Shown piece by piece: positions 41,623 to 50,562 of a DNA stretch of 64,000 bases; position 1 is the first letter of the stretch; each line of letters begins with the position of its first letter. Source of the DNA: Clavibacter sp. VKM Ac-2873 (GTDB lineage: Bacteria > Actinomycetota > Actinomycetes > Actinomycetales > Microbacteriaceae); assembly GCF_015351075.1 (NCBI RefSeq), contig NZ_JADKRS010000002.1, positions 1 to 64,000 of the forward strand, written 5' to 3'. The translations under genes were made by a program, and so were the position numbers. Under the pieces are notes generated by a model. The model did not search any database. It was given only the letters and a program-made list of their open reading frames with translations, and was not told the DNA's origin.

Positions 41623-43824
41623 TCATCTCGGCGTGCTGCGATCCCCGTCGAGTTCGTACACGCGTGCGGAGACACCCGGAGACGAGGGGCGCATCTCGAG
41701 CCGGCCGTCCTCCGTCCCGGCGATCGTCCAGGCCGCCGCGGATGCCGGATAGATCTGCCGGAGCGAGGCCGGCGTCGCATCGGCGCCGAGGTCGAGGGCG
41801 AGGGTCTCGACGGTGGATTCGCTGCGGTGCCAGACGTAGAGGAGTGACCGGCCCGGGCAGCGAAGCCGCAGGGACAGCACCGGCGCGTCCCAGCCGGGGT
41901 AGCCGCTCGGCCACTCGGGGACGGCATCCGCGATGTCGGGACGCATCGCCTTGTGCATCCGGACCGCCTCGTCGACGAGGGCGAACTGCTCCTCCTCCAT
42001 CCGATCCAGGAAACCGGACAGGTACAGGCGTCCGGACAAGCCCGTCACCATGGTGAACGCGATCTCCTCCTGGCTCATGCTTGCCTGCGGATAGGCCCAG
42101 CTGGCCGCCTGTTCCGGGAGCATCTGCATCGGCGCGGCGGCGGCGATGGGCGGGTACGACCGGAGATCCTGCTGGTCCGATGTCGACTGCAGGTCGAAGA
42201 CCTCCATCATCCCGAAGTCGGAACGCATGGCGCCCGAGCTGCAGTTCTCGAACGCCACGTCCGGATGCCTGGCTCGGAGAGCGGCGAACCAGCTCAGGTG
42301 CGCACGGTTGTGCGCGAGCAGCCCCGCCCCGACCGAGAAGGCGTCGAGGTCCGTTCCCGCACCGGGAGTGACGTTGTAGTCGAGCTTGAAGAAGCGCACG
42401 CCGAAGTCGGCGATGAGTCGGTCGAAGGTCCGATCGAGGTGCGCTCGGGCTGCCTCGTTGCGCAGATCGAGGAAGTAGCGGTCGTGTTCGCGGACACGGA
42501 TCCCGTGCCGCTGCATGAACGCGGCGGCGGGGAGCGTCTCGGCGAGGGGGCTATGGACGCCGATGACCTCGGGCTCGAGCCAGATGCCCACCTTCATCCC
42601 ATGGGAGCGGATCGATTCCGTGAGTCGTGCCAGTCCGCCGGGGAAGCGCCGCGTCGACGGGAGCCACTCGCCGACGCTCGACCACCAGTCCCCCTCCTCG
42701 CTGTCGTCGTACCAGCCTGCGTCGATGCAGAAGCACTCCGCTCCGACTGCGGCGGCGGCAGCGATGAGCGGGAGCAGGCGCTCGGTCGTGGGATCCCCGA
42801 GGATCGTGTTCATGAAGTCGTTGAAGACCAGGAGCGAGGACGTGTCTCCTCGCTGCGCTCGTCGGAGCCAGCGACGGTGCCGTGTCAGCTCGGCGACCGC
42901 GCTTGCCGCGCCGGCGCTGCCGACGGTGAAGGACGCGGGGACGGACTCGAAGCTCGCTCCGGGCACGAGTTCCTCGGCCCAGTGATGATGGAGATCCGTC
43001 GGGCCGAGCAGGACGAGAGCCAGCGCGTCCTCGCCTTCGCGCTGGTTGTCGAGTTCCCAGCGCCAGCCGCCGTTGTGCTCCAGCTGCCAGGCGATCGCTC
43101 GACCGGAGACAGGGTGTTCGAGCACCCCTGTGGGCAGCGCGCGCGCGGTCGTCCAGGTCGATGTCCCTGTCGCGGCCGTGTACCCGCGCCCCGGCTGGTG
43201 GTTGATCCCGGAATGGAAGTCACCCAGCCCGGCCTGCGACCAGGCCTTGGTCACCACCCACCGATTCTCCGCGAGCTGCTCGCCGGAGCCCGAGTGCAGG
43301 AGCGCGTCGTGCGGATCATCGCCATGACTGACGAGCGCACCGACGGCTACCGTGGACAGCGCTTCCAGCACGACCGGCATCTGGCCCTCATTGCGGACCG
43401 ACGTCCTCACGCGGGCACCCGCGATGTCGGGAGATGCCGTGAAGGTCACCGTCACGAGGAGACCCGTCCGAGCATCGCGCTGATCGATCTCGAGGCGCGC
43501 GACGCCGTCGACCGTCGCTTCTCGGACGTCGATCAGACGAAGGCGCGCGCCCACCCCGGTATGGGTGAACCGGGTCGTGTTCCGAGCGCGGCCGTCACCC
43601 GTGACGATGGCCTCGACGAGCGGCTGCGTCGCCTCGGTGACCACCTGCTCCGGCCCGGCGTCCATCCCCACGATCCGGACCGGGTGCTCCCCAGCACCGA
43701 AGGACACCGTCAGGGCGCCGGCTCGCCAGACGAAGATCTCCTCGGTCGGCGTCACGACATCGGCTACTGACGATGGCTCGCGAACGGCATCCGCGCCCGT
43801 ACGTGCCCCCTCCGCGCGGATCAC
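41623..43824 (-). CDS. Alpha-galactosidase, GH36 family
   Basis: 733 residues, typical length. The beta-sandwich N-terminal half is followed by the catalytic TIM barrel: CFCIDAGWYDD, GIWLEPEVIG, FFKLDYN with nucleophile Asp near residue 482, ENCSSGAMRSDFG, and LQSTSDQQD with acid/base Asp near 550. No signal peptide is visible, so it should act inside the cell on imported oligosaccharides. GTG start overlaps the stop of the reductase gene, making it the last gene of the long minus-strand sugar-acid operon. Specificity for galactose is inferred from the family. Confidence 0.92.
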   Translation of the reverse strand: MIRAEGARTGADAVREPSSVADVVTPTEEIFVWRAGALTVSFGAGEHPVRIVGMDAGPEQVVTEATQPLVEAIVTGDGRARNTTRFTHTGVGARLRLIDVREATVDGVARLEIDQRDARTGLLVTVTFTASPDIAGARVRTSVRNEGQMPVVLEALSTVAVGALVSHGDDPHDALLHSGSGEQLAENRWVVTKAWSQAGLGDFHSGINHQPGRGYTAATGTSTWTTARALPTGVLEHPVSGRAIAWQLEHNGGWRWELDNQREGEDALALVLLGPTDLHHHWAEELVPGASFESVPASFTVGSAGAASAVAELTRHRRWLRRAQRGDTSSLLVFNDFMNTILGDPTTERLLPLIAAAAAVGAECFCIDAGWYDDSEEGDWWSSVGEWLPSTRRFPGGLARLTESIRSHGMKVGIWLEPEVIGVHSPLAETLPAAAFMQRHGIRVREHDRYFLDLRNEAARAHLDRTFDRLIADFGVRFFKLDYNVTPGAGTDLDAFSVGAGLLAHNRAHLSWFAALRARHPDVAFENCSSGAMRSDFGMMEVFDLQSTSDQQDLRSYPPIAAAAPMQMLPEQAASWAYPQASMSQEEIAFTMVTGLSGRLYLSGFLDRMEEEQFALVDEAVRMHKAMRPDIADAVPEWPSGYPGWDAPVLSLRLRCPGRSLLYVWHRSESTVETLALDLGADATPASLRQIYPASAAAWTIAGTEDGRLEMRPSSPGVSARVYELDGDRSTPR

Positions 43825-44714
43825 GCGCTCCTCACGCTCTCGCGACCGGAGAGGCGCTCCACTCCGAGCAGCAGAGCGGAGTGATCCAGCCCGCCGTCGC
43901 CCTGGGCGACCATCGACGCCATGAGCTGGCCGAGCAGTGCTCCGACCGGGACGACCACGCCCGCTTCCCGGGCGGCCGCCAGCACTATGCCGAGGTCCTT
44001 GTGGTGCAGTTCGATGCGGAAACCCGGCGCGAACGAGTGGGCGATCATCCCGGCCGCCTTGCGATCGAGGATGCGGTTGCCGGCGAGACCCCCGGCGAGC
44101 ACGCTCACGGCGGCCTCGAGATCGGCGTCGTGGGCATCGAGGAAGGTGAGGGCCTCAGCGACGAGCTGGAGGGTGCCGGCGACGATGAGCTGGTTCGCGG
44201 CTTTCACCGTCTGGCCCGATCCGCTGGGTCCGACATGCACGATCGTGCTGCCGATCGCAGCGAAGACGTCGCGCGCGGCCTCGAAGTCCTCAGCCGCACC
44301 TCCGACCATGATGGACAGCGTGCCGTCGATGGCGCCCTGTTCGCCTCCGCTGACCGGGGCGTCCAACGCCCGCACGCCGACGTCTCCAGCCGCCTCCGCC
44401 ACCCGGCGGGCCGTCACGGGCGCGATCGAGCTCGCATCGATGAGCAGCGCACCGCGCTTCGCCGAGTCGAGCACTCCACCCTCTTTGAGCACGACCTTCT
44501 CGACGTCGGGGGAATCGGGCAGCATGGTGACGACGACGTCGGCGTCTTCCACGGCATCGGAGACGCTGTCGGCCCGCTGCCCGCCGTACTCGACGAGAGC
44601 GTCGAGAGTGCCCCGGGAGCGGTTGAAGCCCGCGACGTCGAAGCCGGCGTCGACGAGGTTCTTCGCCATGGGCAGTCCCATGATCCCGAGTCCGATGAAG
44701 GCGATCTTCTGCAT
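43821..44714 (-). CDS. garR: Tartronate semialdehyde reductase (2-hydroxy-3-oxopropionate reductase)
   Basis: 297 residues of the beta-hydroxyacid dehydrogenase family: IAFIGLGIMGLPMAKNLVDAG for NAD(P), DAPVSGGEQGA for substrate, SGSGQTVKAANQLIV with the catalytic Lys, and FRIELHHKDLGIVLAAAREAG. The HHKDL block is characteristic of GarR/GlxR-type enzymes. It would reduce tartronate semialdehyde, released by the aldolase step, to D-glycerate for the kinase at 52441. ATG 44714 has AGGA upstream. The open frame before it is not part of the protein. Confidence 0.88.
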   Translation of the reverse strand: MQKIAFIGLGIMGLPMAKNLVDAGFDVAGFNRSRGTLDALVEYGGQRADSVSDAVEDADVVVTMLPDSPDVEKVVLKEGGVLDSAKRGALLIDASSIAPVTARRVAEAAGDVGVRALDAPVSGGEQGAIDGTLSIMVGGAAEDFEAARDVFAAIGSTIVHVGPSGSGQTVKAANQLIVAGTLQLVAEALTFLDAHDADLEAAVSVLAGGLAGNRILDRKAAGMIAHSFAPGFRIELHHKDLGIVLAAAREAGVVVPVGALLGQLMASMVAQGDGGLDHSALLLGVERLSGRESVRSA

Positions 44715-44760
44715 GAGGTTCCTGAATCTGTGTGTGGGTGTGACGGGATGGGAGAGGCGG

Positions 44761-45411
44761 TCAGGCCGGCTGTGCGGTCCGGCGTGCCGCGACGGACTCG
44801 ACCACGAAGCGCGCGCGTCCACGCAGCTCATCGAGGCTGCCGTCGTCGAGGGCGTCGCGAAGGAGATCCCTGCTCAGACCGACGATCGACGCGCCAGCGT
44901 CGAGGTAGTCCGCGGCCTGACCGATCAGCACGCCGCCGGTGGGGAACAGGGAGACCTCGGGCAGGGGGCCGATGAGCTCTGAGAGGTAGTCGAGGCCGCC
45001 GACCGGCCCGATCGGTGACACCTTGACCGCTTCGACCCCGAGCTGCCAGGCATGGACGATCTCCGTCGGGGTGAGGGCGCCGGGAAGGAAGGGCACACCG
45101 CGCGCGGCGGCAGCCGAGACGAGTTCGGGAGAGGTGATCTGACTGACCAGGAACTGCGCCCCGGCGTCGATCGCCCCGTCGACCTGGGCGAGGGTTCGCA
45201 CCGTGCCCGCGCCGACCACCGCGCCGGAGGGCATCCGCCTGCGGATGTCGGCGATGACCTGCAGGGCTCCCGGCGTCGTCATCGTGATCTCGACAGCCGG
45301 GAAGCCTTCGTCGAACAGCACGTCGCAGACAGGGAGGAAAGCGGTCGATCCGGACGCGCGCAGCACTGCCACGATCGGTCGGTCGCCGAGTCGACGGGTC
45401 AGCTCAGTCAT
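44761..45411 (-). CDS. KDPG/KHG-type aldolase (Eda-like)
   Basis: 216 residues with the class I 2-keto-3-deoxy-sugar aldolase barrel: VAVLRASGSTAF, FPAVEITMTTPGAL with catalytic Glu, VVGAGTVRTLAQVD, and VEAVKVSPIGPVGG, where the Lys forms the Schiff base; FPTGGV binds phosphate or carboxylate. In this operon the probable substrate is a 2-keto-3-deoxy sugar acid from the dehydratase, giving pyruvate plus a three-carbon product. The ATG overlaps the stop of the preceding small gene (ATGA). Confidence 0.85.
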   Translation of the reverse strand: MTELTRRLGDRPIVAVLRASGSTAFLPVCDVLFDEGFPAVEITMTTPGALQVIADIRRRMPSGAVVGAGTVRTLAQVDGAIDAGAQFLVSQITSPELVSAAAARGVPFLPGALTPTEIVHAWQLGVEAVKVSPIGPVGGLDYLSELIGPLPEVSLFPTGGVLIGQAADYLDAGASIVGLSRDLLRDALDDGSLDELRGRARFVVESVAARRTAQPA

Positions 45412-45872
45412 GGGAGGGCTCCTTCGCGAGGGGTGACAGGGCAGTGCGGGTCCGGGAGGAGTCGGGGCAGGTCGGGCGCGACCGGTGACGAGTGACCACC
45501 GGCTGCGATCCCATCGGCGTGCGTCAGTGCGAGCCGGGACCGGCCGGTGATCATCGCGTGGCCCAGTGCATCGCGGGCCCCGGCGGACGAGTCGTGCTCG
45601 GCCCGTGCCGCACCGTCGCGGGGCGCGAGGCGTCGGCCTGCCCATGCGCGCTCCCGCACGGGGACGTCGAGGGGGGCGGCGGCGCCCTCGACGACGCGTC
45701 GCCGGGGATGTCGCGGCGTCGCCGCCCGGACGGAGTGGGAGGCGGCCGCCAGAGTGACGCTCGAGACACCCAGTCGTGCGATGCGCCGAGCGGCAGCGGG
45801 GGCGCCCACGACGTCCCACGGGTAGAGGTACGCCGTCGGGTCGACGCGCGAGCCTGTCTGGATCGCCGCCAT
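45408..45872 (-). CDS. Uncharacterised, possibly truncated protein coupled to dehydratase and aldolase
   Basis: 154 residues. The first 60 or so (DPTAYLYPWDVVG, ARLGVSSVTLAAASHSVRAATPRHPRRR) look like a conserved domain start; they remind me of a larger actinobacterial family of about 350 residues, which I recall only loosely. The remainder is low-complexity. The gene is tightly wired in: its ATG overlaps the dehydratase stop (TGATG) and its TGA overlaps the aldolase ATG. That argues it is translated even if shortened. Function unknown. Confidence 0.55.
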   Translation of the reverse strand: MAAIQTGSRVDPTAYLYPWDVVGAPAAARRIARLGVSSVTLAAASHSVRAATPRHPRRRVVEGAAAPLDVPVRERAWAGRRLAPRDGAARAEHDSSAGARDALGHAMITGRSRLALTHADGIAAGGHSSPVAPDLPRLLPDPHCPVTPREGALP

Positions 45873-47194
45873 CAGAATCGGGGAAGCGTCGGGTCGTAGT
45901 CGGGGTCGATCGAGCGCATGTAGACCGTGTCCGCGCGGGTGGTGCGGCCCGACTCCACGTACACGCGGTGCTGGCGCTCGAGGGCCTCGAGATCGAGCTC
46001 CACTCCGAGGCCCGGGCCGGTGGGCACGGCGACCGAGCCGTCTCGGATGGCCAGGACCCCGGGCTTCACGATCTCGTCCGCATGGTTCCACGGGTAGTGC
46101 GTGTCGCAGGCGTAGGTGAGGGTCGGTGATGCCGCAGCGACGTGCGTCATCGCGGCCAGCGAGATGCCGAGGTGCGAGTTCGAGTGCATCGACAGACCGA
46201 TGCCGAGCGTGTCGCAGATGGCGCCGAGCTCTCGGGTGTGCCGGAGACCGCCCCAGTAGTGGTGGTCGCTCAGGATGATCTGCACGGCGTCCTTCTCGAG
46301 CGCCTCCCTGATCTGCTCGAACGCGACCACGCACATGTTCGTGGCGAGCGGGATGCCGGCGGACTCCGCCACGGCCGACATGCCGTCGAGGGTGAGCGTC
46401 GGGTCCTCGAGGTACTGCAGGACGTCCCGGAGCTCGTCCGCGACCATGAGGGAGGTCTCGACGGTCCAGGCGCCGTTCGGGTCGATGCGCAGCGGGTGAT
46501 GGGGGAACGCCTCCGCGAGCGCGCGGATGGCCGCGATCTCCTGCTCGGGCGGGAAGACGCCGGCCTTGAGCTTGATCGATCCGAATCCGTACTCGTCGAT
46601 CAGCTGCCGGGCCTGCTCCACGATCCCTGCGGGGTCGAGCGCTGCGCCCCATTCGTCGTCGGTCGTGCTGCCGTCGGCTGCCGGATGTCCGGCCCACTTG
46701 TAGAAGAGGTACGCGCTGTACGGCACCTCCGTGCGGACGGCGCCGCCGAGCAGTTCGCTGACCGGGACTCCGATGATCCTGCCTTGGGCGTCGTGGCAGG
46801 CGACGTCGACGATCGAGTAGACGACTCGGCGCTGGATGCGTGTCAGGTCGCCGGTGTCGCCGCCCAGTGCCGTGTTGATCGCCGCTTCGATGCCGTTGAG
46901 GTCGAAGACGCTGAGCCCGAGGACGGCTGGCCTGATGGCCTCGAGCCGGTCGAGGACCTCACGCTCTCCCGAGCCCTCTCCCAGGCCGATGACGCCACCG
47001 TCGCCGACGACCAGCTGGATGATCGTGCGGAGAGCGAGCGGTTCGTGGACGCCGTTGGAGTTCAGCAGCGCGGGGTCTCGGAAGGCGATCGGCGTGATGA
47101 TGAGGTCCGTGATGCGGTGGTCCGACCTGCCGGTGGAGTCGAACTCGATCGGCTGCCCGTCGGGAGTCGAGGGGGTGGGCGTGAGGATGGTCAT
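45872..47194 (-). CDS. gudD: Glucarate dehydratase-like enolase-superfamily enzyme
   Basis: 440 residues. Strong match in pattern to GudD: ITPIAFRDPALLNSNGVHEPLALRTI near the N-terminus, SIKLKAGVFPPEQEI with the KxK base, LRIDPNGAW and YLEDPTL for metal ligands, IPLATNMCVV, and HSNSHLGISLAAMTH with the catalytic His. It dehydrates glucarate or a close aldarate to 5-keto-4-deoxyglucarate. It fits directly after uronate dehydrogenase in the pathway. AAAGG ribosome site before ATG 47194. Confidence 0.9.
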   Translation of the reverse strand: MTILTPTPSTPDGQPIEFDSTGRSDHRITDLIITPIAFRDPALLNSNGVHEPLALRTIIQLVVGDGGVIGLGEGSGEREVLDRLEAIRPAVLGLSVFDLNGIEAAINTALGGDTGDLTRIQRRVVYSIVDVACHDAQGRIIGVPVSELLGGAVRTEVPYSAYLFYKWAGHPAADGSTTDDEWGAALDPAGIVEQARQLIDEYGFGSIKLKAGVFPPEQEIAAIRALAEAFPHHPLRIDPNGAWTVETSLMVADELRDVLQYLEDPTLTLDGMSAVAESAGIPLATNMCVVAFEQIREALEKDAVQIILSDHHYWGGLRHTRELGAICDTLGIGLSMHSNSHLGISLAAMTHVAAASPTLTYACDTHYPWNHADEIVKPGVLAIRDGSVAVPTGPGLGVELDLEALERQHRVYVESGRTTRADTVYMRSIDPDYDPTLPRF

Positions 47195-47199
47195 GGTCG

Positions 47200-48138
47200 T
47201 CAGCCTTTCGTTGCGCCGGACGTGATGCCGCGGATGAGCGACTTCTGCATGAGCAGGTACACGATGAGGCTGGGGATGAGAGCGAGCAGAGCGCCGAAGA
47301 GCAGCACGCCCGGGCCTGTCTGGGCGTCGGTGCGCAGAATGCTCAGGGCGACGGTGAGGGTGTAATCGCTCGGATCGTTCGCGGCGATCAGAGGGAGCAG
47401 GTACTGGTCCCAGATCATCATGAATCCGAAGATGGTCACGACGCCGAGCACGGGCTTGCACAGGGGCAGGATGATCGACCAGAGCATCCGCAGCTCGCCG
47501 ACGCCGTCGAGGCGGGCCGCCTCCTCGATCTCCTTCGGGATGTCCTTCATGAACTCGGTCATGAGGAGGATCGAGAACCCCCAGACCGCGACCGGCAGGA
47601 TCACGCCGAACACGGTGCCCCTGAGGCTGATGCCGAGCACGGGGATGTTTCCGATGACCTGCGAGAGCGGGATGGCGATGACCTCTTCGGGCAGCATCAT
47701 CGTCAGCAGGAAGAGCAGCAGGACGATCGACTGCCCGCGGAAGCGGTGTCGGGCCAGCGCATAGGAGGTCAGGATCGAGATGGTGATCTGCAGCAGGAGT
47801 CCGCCGCCGACGATGACCAGCGAGTTCGCGAAGTACCCCCAGATCCCCTTGTCGGTGGCGACTTGAGCGGGCAGGAGGGACGGGTTGTTGGGCAGGAGGC
47901 TGACCCTCGTCGAGTCGGTGCTGGCGTCGAACGCTCCCGAGATGATGGTGACGAAGGGAGCGGCGAAGACGAACAGCACCACGGCGCAGATCAGGATGCG
48001 CACGGCGGTGGCGAAGCCGAGCCCGGGACGCCAGCCCAGAGCCGTGTCGAACTGCGTGTTCGCGCGGGTGGCCTTGTCCTTCGCCGGCCGCAAGGCGGTG
48101 ATCGCCTTGTCGGGTGCGGCCTGAGGAGCGGGGATCAT
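47200..48138 (-). CDS. CUT1 ABC transporter permease (MalG type)
   Basis: 312 residues with about six membrane helices. The cytoplasmic EAA loop reads EIEEAARLDGVGELRMLWSIILPLCKP, the contact to the ATPase. Second permease of the sugar-acid importer; its ATG overlaps the stop of the first. No ATPase gene is nearby. Confidence 0.9.
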   Translation of the reverse strand: MIPAPQAAPDKAITALRPAKDKATRANTQFDTALGWRPGLGFATAVRILICAVVLFVFAAPFVTIISGAFDASTDSTRVSLLPNNPSLLPAQVATDKGIWGYFANSLVIVGGGLLLQITISILTSYALARHRFRGQSIVLLLFLLTMMLPEEVIAIPLSQVIGNIPVLGISLRGTVFGVILPVAVWGFSILLMTEFMKDIPKEIEEAARLDGVGELRMLWSIILPLCKPVLGVVTIFGFMMIWDQYLLPLIAANDPSDYTLTVALSILRTDAQTGPGVLLFGALLALIPSLIVYLLMQKSLIRGITSGATKG

Positions 48139-49118
48139 GCGGCGGCCTTCCTGGAGGTGATGATGCGGACCCCGAGGGTGAGGACCAGCGTGGCGACCAG
48201 CAGCAGCACGGACGCGGCCGACGCCACCCCGAGGTTGTTGTTCTGGAAGCCGAGCGAGTAGACCCGGGTCATCCACACCTCGGTCGAGCCGGCGGGACCA
48301 CCACCGGTCAGCACGTACACCTCGGTGAACGTCCGGAGGCTGCGGATCGCCGCGAGGGTCAACACGACGGAGACCGCGGAGCGCAGTCCCGGCAGGACGA
48401 TGTAGCGCATGCGCTGCCACACGGAGACTCCGTCGACGGCTGCGGCTTCGTAGAGCGTGCGATCGATCCCGGCGAGCCCGGCGAGGATGATGACCATGTT
48501 GTAGGGGGCGCCCGTCCAGATGCCGACGACCATGACGGAGAGGAGCGCCGAACTCGGGTCGCTCAGGAACTGCTGGGCGGGCAGGCCGAAGAAACCGAGG
48601 ATCGAGTTGATGAACCCCGTCTCGGTGGGGAAGTAGAGGATGCGCCAGATCTCGCCGACCACCGCGAGAGCCGTGACCACGGGGAGGAAGACCGCCGTGC
48701 GCACCAGGAACAGGCTCCGCGACTGGCCTTCGAGCAGCAATGCGAGGAGGAAGCCCAGGAGGAGGGCTCCGATGGTCTGCCCCACGCCCAGCACGACCGT
48801 GTGCCCTAGCGAATCCAGGAAGCGCTGGTCGGAGAGCACCGCGCTGTAGTTCTTGAAGCCCACGAAGACGTCACCGAGGAAGGGCTGCACTTTGAATGCG
48901 CTCAAGCGGAAGCCCTCGACCATCGGGATGAACTTGAACACCAGCGCGAAGACCAGGCCGGGTACGAGGAACATCCAGGGGATCAGCGAGCGGAGCGTGA
49001 AGCGGGGCCGCCGGGTGCGATCTGCGTCAGCGCTCCGAACCGTGGGGGGCATCGACCGTCGGCTCTCGAGGCCGACACCCCCCGAGATGATCGGCCGTTC
49101 GGCGGGCGTCGAGGTCAC
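48135..49118 (-). CDS. CUT1 ABC transporter permease (MalF type)
   Basis: 327 residues, about six membrane helices, with IPWMFLVPGLVFALVFKFIP at the start and the EAA loop DRTLYEAAAVDGVSVWQRMRYIVLPGL. GTG start overlaps the stop of the binding-protein gene, so the importer genes are translated in sequence. Confidence 0.9.
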   Translation of the reverse strand: MTSTPAERPIISGGVGLESRRSMPPTVRSADADRTRRPRFTLRSLIPWMFLVPGLVFALVFKFIPMVEGFRLSAFKVQPFLGDVFVGFKNYSAVLSDQRFLDSLGHTVVLGVGQTIGALLLGFLLALLLEGQSRSLFLVRTAVFLPVVTALAVVGEIWRILYFPTETGFINSILGFFGLPAQQFLSDPSSALLSVMVVGIWTGAPYNMVIILAGLAGIDRTLYEAAAVDGVSVWQRMRYIVLPGLRSAVSVVLTLAAIRSLRTFTEVYVLTGGGPAGSTEVWMTRVYSLGFQNNNLGVASAASVLLLVATLVLTLGVRIITSRKAAA

Positions 49119-50461
49119 TTCAGCAGATCCTGGTTCTTCAGTTCACTGGTGATGGTGCTGTCGATCGACGCCAGGCCGGCCCCGATGTCGCTGTTGCAGT
49201 CCGACATCATCGCGTTCATGCCGTCGGCGAGGGCCTGGCGGATGGGGTTGTAGTTGATCGACCACGTGAACGTCTTGGCGTCGTCGTCGTAGGAGTCCGC
49301 GACCACCTTCCACCTCGGGTCTCCGAGCACCTCGGCGACATCGACGTCCTTGTTCACCGGGAGACGCACGACGGGCTGGCTCACCGTCGTCGAATCGGCA
49401 GGCTGGACGTCCATGGCGAGCTTCTGAGCCTCCGGGGAGATCAGGTACTCGGCTAGGGCCTTCTGCTGCTCGGCCTTCGTCGAGCTCGCGCCGAAGTAGA
49501 TGTTCTCGCCCTCGGCGAATGTCGTCGTGCTGGCAGGACCGGAGGGCATGGGGACGACCTCGACGTTGTCCTTCCCCACTGCGCGGTCGAAGTTCGGGAT
49601 GTTGTAGGGCCCGGTCAGGTACATGCCCGCGGTGCCCTCCGCGAAGAAGGGCGAGTCGCCAGTGGTCAGGTTCAGCGACCCCGGCACGACGTTGCCCGGC
49701 GTGCAGAACTGCGTCCGGATGAACGACATCGCCTCGGCGGTCTCGGGAGAATCGATGACCGACTTGTAGGTGCCCTCGCCGTCGCTCTCGATGATGTCGC
49801 CACCGGCCTGCCAGATGTAAGGCGCACCCCAGCGGGCGATGTAGGCGCTCTTCGCGGTGCCGGGAACGACCATCCCGTAGGTGTCTGCCTTGCCGTCGCC
49901 GTCGGGATCCTGGTTCGCGAAGGCCGTGGCCATCGCCGTGAGATCGTCCCAGGTCCTCGGCTGGTCCAGGCCGAGCTTCTCGCGCCAGTCCTTGCGGACG
50001 ATCAGCACGTTGGTCTGCCGCGAGAACGGCACACCGTAGATCGAGCCGTCGAGGCCCTTGTTCTGGTCCCAGGTGGACTGATCGATGTCGTCCTGGCCGT
50101 CGATGCTCGATTGGTCGATCGGCAGGAGCAAGCCCTGGGAGGTGTAGTTGCCGAGTGATGCGGCGTCATTGATCATGACGTCGGGAAGGTCCTTCTCCGA
50201 CGCTCGCGCAGCGAGCTGCGTGTCGAACTCCTCCACTGCCTGGTAGTTGACCTCGATGCCGGTCTTCGCGGTGAAGTCGGCGAACACCTTCTCGTAGGTC
50301 TTGGCCGCATCGGCAGTGGACCGGGTCCATACCTCGAGGGGCTGACCGTCGTCGCTGCTGGACGAGCTGCCGCCGCCCGTCGAGCAGGCACTCACCGAGC
50401 CCGCCAACGCGAACGCTGAGACCACGGCGAGCGTCCTGCCAGCCAGAGAGAACTTCTTCAT
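49115..50461 (-). CDS. CUT1 ABC transporter substrate-binding lipoprotein
   Basis: 448 residues. Signal with lipobox AGSVSAC, Cys near residue 26, then a Ser/Gly linker and the type-1 solute-binding fold: LEVWTRSTADAAKTYEKVFADF, DVMINDAASLGNYTSQGLL, YGVPFSRQTNVLIVRKDW. The ligand is probably a uronate, aldarate or an oligosaccharide containing them, from the operon context. ATG 50461 has GGAGAAG six bases upstream. First gene of the minus-strand operon; divergent from uronate dehydrogenase. Confidence 0.9.
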   Translation of the reverse strand: MKKFSLAGRTLAVVSAFALAGSVSACSTGGGSSSSSDDGQPLEVWTRSTADAAKTYEKVFADFTAKTGIEVNYQAVEEFDTQLAARASEKDLPDVMINDAASLGNYTSQGLLLPIDQSSIDGQDDIDQSTWDQNKGLDGSIYGVPFSRQTNVLIVRKDWREKLGLDQPRTWDDLTAMATAFANQDPDGDGKADTYGMVVPGTAKSAYIARWGAPYIWQAGGDIIESDGEGTYKSVIDSPETAEAMSFIRTQFCTPGNVVPGSLNLTTGDSPFFAEGTAGMYLTGPYNIPNFDRAVGKDNVEVVPMPSGPASTTTFAEGENIYFGASSTKAEQQKALAEYLISPEAQKLAMDVQPADSTTVSQPVVRLPVNKDVDVAEVLGDPRWKVVADSYDDDAKTFTWSINYNPIRQALADGMNAMMSDCNSDIGAGLASIDSTITSELKNQDLLK

Positions 50462-50487
50462 TGACGCTTCTCCATTCACGTACGTAA

Positions 50488-50512
50488 ACACGTTCCATCT
50501 TTGTGAACGTGT
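50488..50512. promoter_or_regulatory. Inverted repeat in the divergent promoter, candidate regulator site
   Basis: ACACGTTC (50488-50495) and GAACGTGT (50505-50512) form a perfect 8-bp inverted repeat with a 9-base centre between the importer operon and uronate dehydrogenase. The local IclR regulator is the obvious candidate to bind here and control both directions. Confidence 0.6.
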
Positions 50513-50562
50513 GCGCTAAGGTACATATCAGATTCGGTGCCGTCAACAAGGGAGCGTGTGCG

